The translations under genes and the position numbers were made by a program. A stretch of DNA of 5,792 nt from Hyphomicrobiaceae bacterium (lineage in GTDB: Bacteria > Pseudomonadota > Alphaproteobacteria > Rhizobiales > Hyphomicrobiaceae): the NCBI GenBank assembly GCA_021775715.1, contig JAJFHI010000061.1:1-5792 (forward strand), read 5' to 3'. Of the stretch, positions 1 to 5,747 are shown in pieces (within the stretch, counting starts at the first letter, position 1; each line of letters begins with the position of its first letter). The notes beneath the pieces were generated by a model. It was not told the DNA's origin and did no database searches. It saw only the letters and a list, made by a program, of their open reading frames with translations.

Positions 1-1
1 T

Positions 2-439
2 GACAGCCTCGCGCCGAAGGGCAAGCATGTTGCCAGCCTGTTCGTGCAGCATGTTGCACCGAAACTTCCCGATGGCCGAAACTGGCAAAACGCACACGAA
101 AAGGCTGAGTTTGCTGCCAAAGTCATCGCTACGGTCACCAAACACGCGCCAAATTTTGCACGCTCCGTCATCGCGCAGCAGGTCCTGTCACCGCTCGATC
201 TGGAACAGCGGTTCGGCATGGTCGACGGTGATATTTTCCACGGACAGCTTGGCCTCGACCAACTGTTTTCATTGCGACCGGTCATGGGTCATGCGGATTA
301 CCGCCTCCCGATCCCAGGTCTTTACCTTTGCGGTTCAGGCGCGCATCCCGGTGGTGGTGTAACGGGTGCACCTGGTCACAATGCAGCACGCGAAATTCTC
401 AAGGACACGCGTTGGCAACGTTTGCGCGCCCGATTTTGA
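2..439 (+). CDS. FAD-dependent oxidoreductase, phytoene desaturase/PYROXD2-like, C-terminal part only
   Basis: The reading frame is open from base 2 to a TGA at 437-439, giving 145 residues, and the gene starts upstream of the window. The decisive motif is near the end: GLYLCGSGAHPGGG followed by VTGAPGHNAAREIL (residues 106-133 of the visible part). It is the C-terminal dinucleotide/FAD-contacting signature of the CrtI-like amine-oxidase superfamily, in the branch containing vertebrate PYROXD2. The stretch LAPKGKHVASLFVQHVAPKL (residues 3-22) is also typical of that branch. Members bind FAD through an N-terminal Rossmann fold, which is not visible here. The bacterial PYROXD2-like group has no firmly assigned substrate, so none is proposed. 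An internal ATG at base 44 is not the start, because the conserved sequence continues upstream of it. No operon partner is visible: a 250-base spacer separates it from arfB on the same strand. Confidence 0.88.
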   Translation, partial: DSLAPKGKHVASLFVQHVAPKLPDGRNWQNAHEKAEFAAKVIATVTKHAPNFARSVIAQQVLSPLDLEQRFGMVDGDIFHGQLGLDQLFSLRPVMGHADYRLPIPGLYLCGSGAHPGGGVTGAPGHNAAREILKDTRWQRLRARF

Positions 440-451
440 CATCGCGACAAC

Positions 452-577
452 GTGTGCGTGACAGTCTCTCAAGTATTCTTTTTTGCATGACACGAACGCG
501 CAAATCGCACGGCATGTGATGTATGCTTGCACACCAAATTTTTACATCCTGCATTTTGCATGTTAGTGTGCGTGCAA
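452..577. repeat. Cluster of short TGCA / GTGTGC repeats in the arfB upstream region
   Basis: The spacer between the oxidoreductase gene and arfB repeats two 9-mers exactly: GTGTGCGTG at 452-460 and 566-574, and TTTTGCATG at 481-489 and 554-562. It also holds an imperfect inverted repeat at 556-577, where TTGCATG and CGTGCAA arms (6 of 7 matching) flank 8 nt. A further GCACAC occurs at 529-534, with its complement GTGTGC at 566-571. These could be regulator half-sites or chance enrichment in a short T/G-rich region. I know of no regulator to assign, and I could not place a convincing -35/-10 pair here. Confidence 0.35.
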
Positions 578-588
578 CACAGAAATTA

Positions 589-611
589 TGTTCGCTGCAA
601 CACTGCGAACA
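589..611. repeat. Small perfect stem-loop upstream of arfB
   Basis: TGTTCGC (589-595) and GCGAACA (605-611) can form a 7-bp stem around a 9-nt loop, about 80 nt before the arfB start. No T-run follows on the plus strand, so it does not look like an intrinsic terminator. It could be a leader-RNA hairpin or a protein-binding inverted repeat, and its role is unknown. Confidence 0.35.
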
Positions 612-674
612 ATGACAATGATACGACGGCACCAGACGCCAAATGCAAGCGCGGTTACGTATCGGAATGACGAC

Positions 675-680
675 GAAGGA
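675..680 (+). promoter_or_regulatory. Shine-Dalgarno of arfB (decides the start)
   Basis: GAAGGA lies 9 nt before the ATG at 690. The open frame extends back to an ATG at 588, but the ATGs at 588, 612 and 618 have no comparable purine-rich site. The extra 34 residues are also absent from the usual 140-residue family architecture, so the start at 690 is preferred. Confidence 0.65.
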
Positions 681-689
681 TACGAGATA

Positions 690-1112
690 ATGTTGCAGGT
701 AACAGAGAGGCTGGGCATCGCAGAAGACGTTCTAGACGAACGCTTTGTGCGCGCGTCTGGTCCCGGCGGCCAGCATGTCAATAAGGTTTCGACAGCCGTT
801 GAGCTGCGCTTTGATGTGCGCCGTTGCAAAGAACTGGGCGAGCAGGTCAAGTCTCGGCTGACCCGGTTGGCTGGACGGCGGATGAACAAAGAAGGTGTGA
901 TTGTGGTTCGCGCCGAACGCTTTCGGTCACAGGAATTGAACCGTTCGGATGCACGTGATCGTTTGGTTAGGCTTGTGCGTGAAGCGCTTGTTCGAACAAG
1001 GCCGCGTATTGCGACCAAGCCGTCACGGGCCGCGATTAGCCGCCGTCTGGATGCCAAATCGCGACGCTCCTCCGTCAAAAACATGCGCCGCGCTCGCCCA
1101 GATTTCGATTAA
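690..1112 (+). CDS. arfB: Alternative ribosome-rescue factor ArfB (YaeJ-type peptidyl-tRNA hydrolase)
   Basis: ArfB enters ribosomes stalled on mRNAs lacking a stop codon and hydrolyses the peptidyl-tRNA, acting in the cytoplasm at the peptidyl transferase centre. The translated protein is 140 residues, the same length as E. coli YaeJ/ArfB. The catalytic GGQ is at residues 26-28 within GPGGQHVNK, followed by STAVELRFDV (33-42), and RSQELNR (79-85) is a family hallmark. The tail, residues 102-134, is very rich in Arg/Lys and ends with SRRSSVKNMRR. In ArfB this basic tail folds into the mRNA entry tunnel and replaces codon recognition. The protein lacks the stop-codon-recognition domains of true release factors RF1/RF2, which supports ArfB over prfA/prfB. 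The gene stands alone on the plus strand and converges on sitD with a 23-nt gap. An upstream in-frame ATG at 588 would add 34 unconserved residues and is disfavoured. Confidence 0.93.
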   Translation: MLQVTERLGIAEDVLDERFVRASGPGGQHVNKVSTAVELRFDVRRCKELGEQVKSRLTRLAGRRMNKEGVIVVRAERFRSQELNRSDARDRLVRLVREALVRTRPRIATKPSRAAISRRLDAKSRRSSVKNMRRARPDFD

Positions 1113-1135
1113 TTTTCAGTCTGTTAACAGTAACG

Positions 1136-2035
1136 TTAGCGCTGCCCCGTCTGCCGTGGTGTGGTCAGCAGATCGATGTTGGGTTCGTAGTCTCCGGCGG
1201 CCTTGGCCCGCAACAAGCCACGTCCGGGCGCGAAAAGAAACGTCAACACAAAGATCGCGCTTTGCACCAGGACAATGCACGGTCCGGTGGCGCCATCGAT
1301 GTGGAAGCTGATGAGCGTGCCGACAACGCTTGACCCGATGGCGACTGCGGTTGCGATGACCAACATAAGGTCAAAGCGGCTGGTCAGCAGGTAGGCGACG
1401 GCACCGGGTGCAACCAACATTGCGACCACCAGGATGATCCCAACCGCCTTCAATGCCATTATGATGGTCAGAGACAACAATATCAGCAGTGCATAGTGCA
1501 GTAGCCGGACGGGAAGTCCGATGGCCTGCGCATGTTGAGGGTCGAAACAGAAGACGAGAAAATCACGCCGTTTGGCCAGCATGATGACGAGCACCCCAAG
1601 AGCAACAATTGCGATTTCGACCAGATCGCTCGCGGTTACGCCAAGGATGTTGCCAAACAGGATGTGGTCGAGATGCTGATCCGTCTGAATCTTGGTAAAC
1701 AGAACCAGGCCAAACCCGAACATACCGGAGAAGACGATCCCCATAACGGTGTCTTCCTTTATGCGGCTGTTTTCTTTCAGGTAGCCCGTGAGCAGCGCAC
1801 ATGAGAGCCCGGCAACAAACGCGCCGAACACCAGCGGAATACCAGCAGCAAACGCCAGCACGATGCCCGGCAGGACAGCATGCGAGATAGCATCTCCCAT
1901 CAAAGCCCATCCTTTGAGCACGAGATAGCACGACAGAACTGCACTGACGGCACCAATCAGGACAGCGGCCAGCATCGCGCGCTGCATAAAGCAGTAGCTC
2001 AACGGTTCGCCCAGGAGATCCCAAAGCAGAGTCAT
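1136..2035 (-). CDS. sitD: Manganese/iron ABC transporter permease SitD
   Basis: This 299-residue protein is an integral inner-membrane permease of the ABC-3 family (SitD/YfeD/MntD type). It is inferred to form the metal channel as a heterodimer with SitC. Hydrophobic segments fall at about 17-40, 52-85 (two spans), 96-115, 136-155, 178-195, 197-217, 222-243 and 252-270, consistent with 8-9 helices. The family motif LMGDAISHAVLPG is at 45-57. The cytoplasmic coupling segment FDPQHAQAIGLP (164-175) is the likely contact with the ATPase. LDHILFGNILGV (122-133) resembles the SitD/YfeD paralogue more than the SitC/YfeC one. The polar C-terminus after residue 270 is unremarkable. An AAGGAG ribosome site lies 8 nt before the ATG, inside the end of sitC, and the ATGA overlap (2032-2035) implies translational coupling. 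It is the last gene of the operon. I see no convincing terminator hairpin after its TAA. Confidence 0.93.
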   Translation of the reverse strand: MTLLWDLLGEPLSYCFMQRAMLAAVLIGAVSAVLSCYLVLKGWALMGDAISHAVLPGIVLAFAAGIPLVFGAFVAGLSCALLTGYLKENSRIKEDTVMGIVFSGMFGFGLVLFTKIQTDQHLDHILFGNILGVTASDLVEIAIVALGVLVIMLAKRRDFLVFCFDPQHAQAIGLPVRLLHYALLILLSLTIIMALKAVGIILVVAMLVAPGAVAYLLTSRFDLMLVIATAVAIGSSVVGTLISFHIDGATGPCIVLVQSAIFVLTFLFAPGRGLLRAKAAGDYEPNIDLLTTPRQTGQR

Positions 2036-2919
2036 ACCGTTGGCTCCTTGAGCGCGACCGGCTCGCCGCCATCGGCGGTTACCAGCCGTGCCTGGCGCCG
2101 GGATGCATAAAGCCCGTGTTTAGGCGCAAACAGGAAGGCAACCAGGAATAATATCGTTTGCAGCGTGACGATGACGCCGCCTGTCGCACCGTCAACGAAG
2201 TAGCTGAGATAGGCGCCGACAAAGCTGGTAATGGTGCCGAATGCGACCGATATCATCAAGAGGCGTTCAAAGCGATCGGTCAGCAGGTAGGCCGTCGCAC
2301 CGGGCGTGACGACGAGTGCAATTACCAGGCAGGCACCAACTGTCTGCAACGCGGCAACCGTGCAGGCAGAGAGCAGCGTAAAGAACAGAATTTTCAGCCA
2401 GGTCGGGTTGAGGCCGACGGTTTGGGCATAAGCCTCGTCGAAGAAGACCAGCATCAAGTCCTTCCATTTGACGATCAGAATGGCGAGCGAGATCACGGAA
2501 ATGATGATGACTTGCCACGCGTCGCTGTCGGAAATGCCGAGAATATTTCCCAGTATGATCGTCTGGACGTTCACCGATGTCGGGTTGAGCGAGACCATGA
2601 GGAGGCCGGCGGCAAAGAACGTTGTGAACACCAACCCGATGATGGCATCTTCGCGCAGACGTGATTGCTGGCGGATGAAGAACATTCCAGCTGACGCAAG
2701 CAGCCCCGCAATGAATGCACCCGCCGCATAGGGCAGGCCGAGCAGATAGGCGCCGCTGACACCGGGCACGATCGCGTGCGCCAAGGCATCACCCATCAGC
2801 GACCAGCCCTTCAGCATCAGATACGCTGACAAAAACGCGCAGACCGCGCCGACAAGCGCGCTTACCCACATGGCTTTGACCATGTATTCGTAGGCAAACG
2901 GGACCAGCAGCTCGTTCAT
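2032..2919 (-). CDS. sitC: Manganese/iron ABC transporter permease SitC
   Basis: This is the second ABC-3 family permease, 295 residues, and a paralogue of the downstream SitD. Shared landmarks are LMGDALAHAIVPG at 41-53 (LMGDAISHAVLPG in SitD) and the ATPase-coupling segment FDEAYAQTVGL at 160-170. Hydrophobic spans occur at roughly 14-36, 49-80 (two), 91-111, 134-151, 174-192, 194-213, 219-240 and 247-265. The stretch LNPTSVNVQTIILGNILGIS (111-130) is characteristic of SitC/YfeC permeases. Two different permeases in tandem argue for the SitABCD/YfeABCD type. ZnuABC, by contrast, has a single permease. The start codon overlaps the sitB stop as ATGA (2916-2919), with an AGGA about 9 nt upstream of the ATG. 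The tail after residue 270 is polar and probably cytoplasmic. Confidence 0.93.
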   Translation of the reverse strand: MNELLVPFAYEYMVKAMWVSALVGAVCAFLSAYLMLKGWSLMGDALAHAIVPGVSGAYLLGLPYAAGAFIAGLLASAGMFFIRQQSRLREDAIIGLVFTTFFAAGLLMVSLNPTSVNVQTIILGNILGISDSDAWQVIIISVISLAILIVKWKDLMLVFFDEAYAQTVGLNPTWLKILFFTLLSACTVAALQTVGACLVIALVVTPGATAYLLTDRFERLLMISVAFGTITSFVGAYLSYFVDGATGGVIVTLQTILFLVAFLFAPKHGLYASRRQARLVTADGGEPVALKEPTV

Positions 2920-3860
2920 TTTTCGCCGTCCTGGTCGTTAGAATTATCAGTGTCGGATTTCGGGCGGACCGGTGCGGTTTCGTTCTGCTGGTGGCCATAG
3001 AACACGACTGGGCGCTCGTCGTCGGTCAGCACCGTAACGCCACGTGTGTCTTCATCGTCGTGCAACGCTGAGCCTTCAAGGCGGAAGTGGCGCAGTACGC
3101 CGCCGAATGTCAATTCGAGATTGGCCTGCGTGAAGGTCTCTTCCGTCGGGCCTGCCGCGAGCACGGTTTTGTCCATCAGCACAACCTGATCGCAGAAATC
3201 CGGCACGCTGCCGAGGTTATGCGTCGAAACCAGCATCAGATGGCCGGCATCGCGCAGCTCACGCATCAAGCCGACGATGGCGGATTCCGTTTTGACGTCT
3301 ACACCTGTGAACGGCTCATCAAGCAGAATGATGCGGCCTTCCTGTGCCAGCGCGCGTGCCAGGAATACCCGCTTTTTCTGACCACCCGATAGCTCGCCGA
3401 TCTGGCGGTTGCGATAATCGGTCATGCCAACACGTGTGAGCGCGTCCGTGACTTTCTCGTGGTCGGTGGTAGATGGGTGGCGCAGAAAGCCCATGTGACC
3501 ATATCGCCCCATCATCACAACGTCTTCGACCAGAACGGGGAAGTTCCAGTCAACGTCTTCGCTTTGCGGGACGTAGGCCACGAGATTTTTCTTCAATGCG
3601 TCACGGGCTGGCAGCCCTGCAATCCGAACGCTGCCAGCCTGTGGTGTCAGAAATCCCATGATGGCTTTGAACAACGTCGACTTGCCACTGCCGTTGACGC
3701 CGACGAGGGCGCAGATGGTGCCTGGACCCAAATTGAATGAAGCATCACGCAGCGCCGTGTTGCCGTTGGGATAAGTGACGGTGACGTTTTCAACCGTCAG
3801 CGACGCCGTTCGTTGGCCTGAAGGTTCGCCACTGTTTGAAGCCGTGTGGGCCACGGTCAC
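2916..3860 (-). CDS. sitB: Manganese/iron ABC transporter ATP-binding protein SitB
   Basis: This 314-residue protein is the cytoplasmic ATPase that powers transport. All nucleotide-binding motifs are intact: Walker A GVNGSGKST (54-62), Q-loop Gln99 in VPQSED, signature LSGGQ (157-161), Walker B IILLDEP (177-183, Asp181 and Glu182) and switch His214 in VSTHN. The start is GTG at 3860 (shown as M in translation). It overlaps the sitA stop as GTGA (3857-3860) and is supported by a GGAAGGA ribosome site ending 8 nt upstream. The first 20 residues are a polar lead-in before the ABC core. After the core (about residue 265) there is an acidic and polar tail of about 50 residues. It contains RPVVFYG (283-289) and ends in a Asp/Asn/Lys-rich segment, which makes the protein longer than a minimal ABC subunit of about 250 residues. 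I recall extended C-termini in Mn/Fe-type SitB-like ATPases. The function of this tail is unknown. Confidence 0.94.
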   Translation of the reverse strand: MTVAHTASNSGEPSGQRTASLTVENVTVTYPNGNTALRDASFNLGPGTICALVGVNGSGKSTLFKAIMGFLTPQAGSVRIAGLPARDALKKNLVAYVPQSEDVDWNFPVLVEDVVMMGRYGHMGFLRHPSTTDHEKVTDALTRVGMTDYRNRQIGELSGGQKKRVFLARALAQEGRIILLDEPFTGVDVKTESAIVGLMRELRDAGHLMLVSTHNLGSVPDFCDQVVLMDKTVLAAGPTEETFTQANLELTFGGVLRHFRLEGSALHDDEDTRGVTVLTDDERPVVFYGHQQNETAPVRPKSDTDNSNDQDGEK

Positions 3861-4792
3861 TTGCCAAATCCTTCCGCGATGGTTGCCACCGTCACTTCGA
3901 GCAGTTTGATGTAGGACGGCACGGGTCCATCAGCTTTGCTCAAACTGTCGACGTACAACACGCCACCATATTTAGCGCCAGTTTCTTTCGCGACCTGCCG
4001 CGCCGGCTTGTCGGAAACCGTGCTTTCGCTGAACACTACAGGAATTGTGTTGGCGCGGACCAGATCGATCACCTTGCGCACCTGTTGTGGAGTGCCTTGC
4101 GCGTCGGCGTTGATCGGCCACAGGTACAACTCTTTCAGGCGATAATCGCGGGCGAGATAGCTAAACGCGCCTTCCGATGTCACCAGCCAGCGCTGGGCGT
4201 CGGGAATGCCGGCAAGCCGCTGGCGCAGCGGTTCTGCGACGGCTTTGATTTTCGCGGCATAGTTTGCAGCGTTGGCATTGTAGACGTCGGCGTTAGCGGG
4301 GTCGTGTTTGGCGAGGGCCGCGCGAATGTTCTCGATGTAGATCAACGCGTTTTCCGGAGACATCCAGGCGTGTGGGTTGGGTTTGCCGTTATAGGGGCCT
4401 TCGCCGATGCCAAGTGGCGTGACGCCATCGCTGACGACGACGCTTGCCACATCCGACACGTTGTCGAAGAATTTCTCGAACCAGCGTTCGAGATTGAGGC
4501 CGTTCCAAATGACCAAATCCGCTTTCTGCGCTTTGATGATGTCGCCGGGTGTTGGCTGGTAATCGTGGATCTCCGCGCCCGGTTTGGTGATCGACACGAC
4601 ATCGGCGGCATCGCCGGCAATGTTCTGCGCGATGTCTTGGATGACCGTGAATGTCGTGACGACGCGGAACTTGCCGCCTTCCTCATCTTCCCTGCAGGCC
4701 ACAAGCCCGAGCACCGCGGCGATCGCTGCAACAACAGTCGCAAGCCGCAAGGCTGATCGTAGAAGAACTTTGCGCATGATCATCCATTTCAT
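3857..4792 (-). CDS. sitA: Periplasmic manganese/iron-binding lipoprotein SitA
   Basis: This 311-residue cluster A-I (ZnuA/PsaA/SitA) solute-binding protein captures metal outside the inner membrane for SitBCD. The N-terminus is basic, then hydrophobic (about 17-32), and ends in a lipobox Leu-Val-Ala-Cys with Cys33 as the lipidated residue. Family alignment places the ligands at His76 (EIHDYQPTPGD), His141 (NPHAWMSPENA), Glu207 (TSEGAFSYLARDY) and Asp282 (YVDSLS). The His-His-Glu-Asp set is that of Mn/Fe binders such as PsaA, and Zn binders have a third His in place of this Glu. No His-rich loop is present, again unlike ZnuA. It is the first gene of the operon. The start is uncertain: ATGs at 4792, 4783 and 4777 are in frame and none has a strong ribosome site. 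The predicted promoter would leave only about 8 nt before 4792, which makes the start at 4777 (MRKVLL, with a GGA 5 nt upstream) a real alternative. The mature protein is the same either way. Confidence 0.94.
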   Translation of the reverse strand: MKWMIMRKVLLRSALRLATVVAAIAAVLGLVACREDEEGGKFRVVTTFTVIQDIAQNIAGDAADVVSITKPGAEIHDYQPTPGDIIKAQKADLVIWNGLNLERWFEKFFDNVSDVASVVVSDGVTPLGIGEGPYNGKPNPHAWMSPENALIYIENIRAALAKHDPANADVYNANAANYAAKIKAVAEPLRQRLAGIPDAQRWLVTSEGAFSYLARDYRLKELYLWPINADAQGTPQQVRKVIDLVRANTIPVVFSESTVSDKPARQVAKETGAKYGGVLYVDSLSKADGPVPSYIKLLEVTVATIAEGFGK

Positions 4793-4821
4793 TTGTCTTA
4801 GCTGACAAAGTTAGCTATGAC
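4793..4821 (+). promoter_or_regulatory. Candidate mntR promoter
   Basis: TTGTCT (4793-4798) and TATGAC (4816-4821) are separated by exactly 17 nt and each matches 4 of 6 sigma-70 consensus positions. Transcription would begin near 4828, giving mntR a leader of about 38 nt. Both elements lie within or beside the inverted repeats of the shared operator. This is a prediction from sequence only. Confidence 0.45.
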
Positions 4822-4830
4822 TAACTCTGT
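4795..4830. promoter_or_regulatory. Candidate MntR operator: two overlapping inverted repeats
   Basis: Repeat A spans 4795-4821. Its 12-nt arms, around a 3-nt centre, match at 10 of 12 positions, with core TAGCTGAC-AAA-GTTAGCTA. Repeat B spans 4805-4830. Its 10-nt arms, around a 6-nt centre, match at 9 of 10 positions, with core AGTTAG-CTATGA-CTAACT. The hexamer TTAGCT occurs twice in direct orientation (4798-4803 and 4811-4816). GTTAG/CTAAC half-sites recall DtxR-family operators, although the spacing differs from the classical DtxR/IdeR box. The repeats cover both predicted -10 elements between the divergent sitA and mntR genes. This position suits a repressor of both, presumably MntR itself (inference). 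Confidence 0.6.
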
Positions 4831-4836
4831 GGTCAA
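4808..4836 (-). promoter_or_regulatory. Candidate sitABCD promoter
   Basis: On the minus strand, TTGACC (complement of 4831-4836, 5 of 6 matches to TTGACA) is followed after 17 nt by TAACTT (complement of 4808-4813, 3 of 6). Transcription would begin near 4801, immediately before sitA. The -10 is weak, but the spacing and position are right. It overlaps the candidate mntR promoter on the other strand, so two polymerases could not occupy both at once. Confidence 0.5.
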
Positions 4837-4852
4837 GCCTTATGGCAGGTTT

Positions 4853-4859
4853 GGGAGGG
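4853..4859 (+). promoter_or_regulatory. Shine-Dalgarno of mntR (decides the start)
   Basis: GGGAGGG lies 6 nt before the ATG at 4866. The in-frame ATG at 4842 has no such site and would place this purine run inside the coding sequence. The 4866 start also begins the protein at MSQSSLK, which is a more plausible start. Confidence 0.75.
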
Positions 4860-4865
4860 TCTGTA

Positions 4866-5300
4866 ATGTCGCAATCATCTCTAAAACAGGAAATCCGCCG
4901 CCGGGCGAAGAACTTCCAGCGTGTGCGTGCCGCGCATCAAACGGAAGTGGCGGAGGACTACGTTGAATTGATTGACGATTTGATCGCCGAGACTGGCGAG
5001 GCGCGCGTGGTTGATCTGGCCGACCGGCTCGGCGTCACTAAGGCGACGGTCAACAATACTGTCCAGAGGCTCGTGCGCGAAGAATTGGCCACCAGCCAGC
5101 CGTATCGCTCAATTTTCCTCACCCCCAAAGGCCAAAGCCTGGCTCGCAAATCCCGTAAACGCCACGAGCTGGTCCGAGATGTTTTGGTGGCGCTGGGCGT
5201 AGACGAGGAAACCGCCGACGCCGATGCCGAGGGAATAGAGCATCACGTTTCAAAGGAGACGCTAGCCGCGTTCCGCAAGTTTTTGGGACGAGGGGAGTAG
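4866..5300 (+). CDS. mntR: Manganese-sensing transcriptional regulator MntR (DtxR family)
   Basis: This cytoplasmic DNA-binding repressor is 144 residues from the preferred start; an upstream ATG at 4842 would add 8 residues. A winged helix-turn-helix occupies about 31-92, with the recognition region VVDLADRLGVTKATVNNTVQ at 48-67 and the wing strand RSIFLTPKGQ at 81-90. The dimerisation and metal domain follows to the end. There is no C-terminal SH3-like domain, so it is of the short MntR type and not the DtxR/IdeR type. By alignment to B. subtilis MntR (Asp8, Glu11, His77, Glu99, Glu102, His103) the metal residues are Asp31, Glu34, His100, Glu122, Glu125 and His126, all conserved. An Asp at the first position, where DtxR has Met, is associated with manganese selectivity. 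An N-terminal extension of about 25 basic residues precedes the helix-turn-helix domain, as in E. coli MntR. The gene is divergent from sitABCD and shares its 73-nt control region, so it probably represses sitABCD and itself. Confidence 0.93.
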   Translation: MSQSSLKQEIRRRAKNFQRVRAAHQTEVAEDYVELIDDLIAETGEARVVDLADRLGVTKATVNNTVQRLVREELATSQPYRSIFLTPKGQSLARKSRKRHELVRDVLVALGVDEETADADAEGIEHHVSKETLAAFRKFLGRGE

Positions 5301-5747
5301 GGGGACGGACTAACCGGGGCGAAGGTGAAAGACTGCACATGACCTGAAGCAGCCAAAAGGGTTCTGTCGCGCCGACATCCGATTAGTGCAAGCAAACCCG
5401 ACGTATCCGGCTGCGATGGGCCTGGACGACGTTGGCACTTCTTAGAACTTCACGGCGCTTTTTCCGTAAGCACTGTGTTGATCTGAGCCTTTTGAGATGC
5501 CGCCATCGTAGCCGAACGATAGCGACGCGCCGTTGTCTTTTAAGAACGACACCCCAGCTTCCAGGTTGGCGACCGTATCATCGAACTCAGATGAAATCGC
5601 AAAGCCACCAACACCGTCAGACGCAACAAAAAGGCCCTAGCTCAGTTTGAAAAATGACGCCCCGTGTCGCTCTTCACATTGGCACACAGTGCGCCTTGCC
5701 GTATACCGGTCCGACAGTTCAGGCAGACAAGTTAGCAAAGGCAGAGC
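5301..5747. other. Gene-poor region downstream of mntR
   Basis: This stretch of about 450 bases has no intact gene. Bases 5301-5441 show no recognisable coding, RNA or terminator signal; I found no clear GC hairpin plus T-run for mntR. Bases 5442-5636 hold a beta-barrel relic (separate entry). In bases 5640-5747 I checked the minus-strand frames for a continuation of the relic and found none before stop codons or unrelated sequence. The region looks like decayed intergenic DNA. Confidence 0.6.
5442..5639 (-). pseudogene. Relic of an autotransporter-like outer-membrane beta-barrel, C-terminal end
   Basis: Read on the minus strand from 5636 to a TAA at 5444-5442, 65 codons form a typical barrel end. 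They read GLFVASDGVGGFAISSEF, then DTVANLEAGVSFLKDNGA, then SLSFGYDGGISKGS, and finish QHSAYGKASVKF. Alternating polar/hydrophobic residues, the Gly/Ser/Asp-rich turns, the SLSFGYDG strand and a terminal Phe (the C-terminal outer-membrane signature recognised by the BAM machinery) point to an autotransporter-domain or related barrel protein. An in-frame TAG (5639-5637) stands directly before the segment, and no upstream barrel sequence or plausible start was seen in the other minus-strand frames. It is too short to form a barrel. A shadow frame is open on the opposite strand, but its product is compositionally odd. I infer a dead gene fragment, and the parent family assignment is from motif appearance only. 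Confidence 0.6.

Noticed and set aside
479..484. T-run after the oxidoreductase gene as an intrinsic terminator
   Set aside because: Six Ts are present at 479-484, but I found no stem in the preceding bases that would make a terminator hairpin.
588..689. N-terminal extension of ArfB from the ATG at 588
   Set aside because: No ribosome site, no family conservation, and the 690 start gives the canonical 140 residues. The 589-611 stem-loop also lies within it.
563..1084. 173-codon minus-strand frame opposite arfB
   Set aside because: Arg/Ser/Thr-rich composition typical of an antisense frame. arfB on the plus strand has the GGQ motif and correct length.
1121..1130. CTGTTAACAG as a bidirectional terminator
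   Set aside because: Perfect palindrome but with no room for a loop, AT-rich, and without a T-run in the proper place on either strand.
3836..4756. 306-codon open frame on the plus strand opposite sitA
   Set aside because: It is the antisense shadow of sitA, which has a lipobox, full metal-ligand set and operon context. The shadow product shows no recognisable domain.
5432..5650. 72-codon plus-strand frame near the right end
   Set aside because: Lies over the minus-strand beta-barrel relic, is Arg/His/Thr-rich without a domain, and has no convincing ribosome site.
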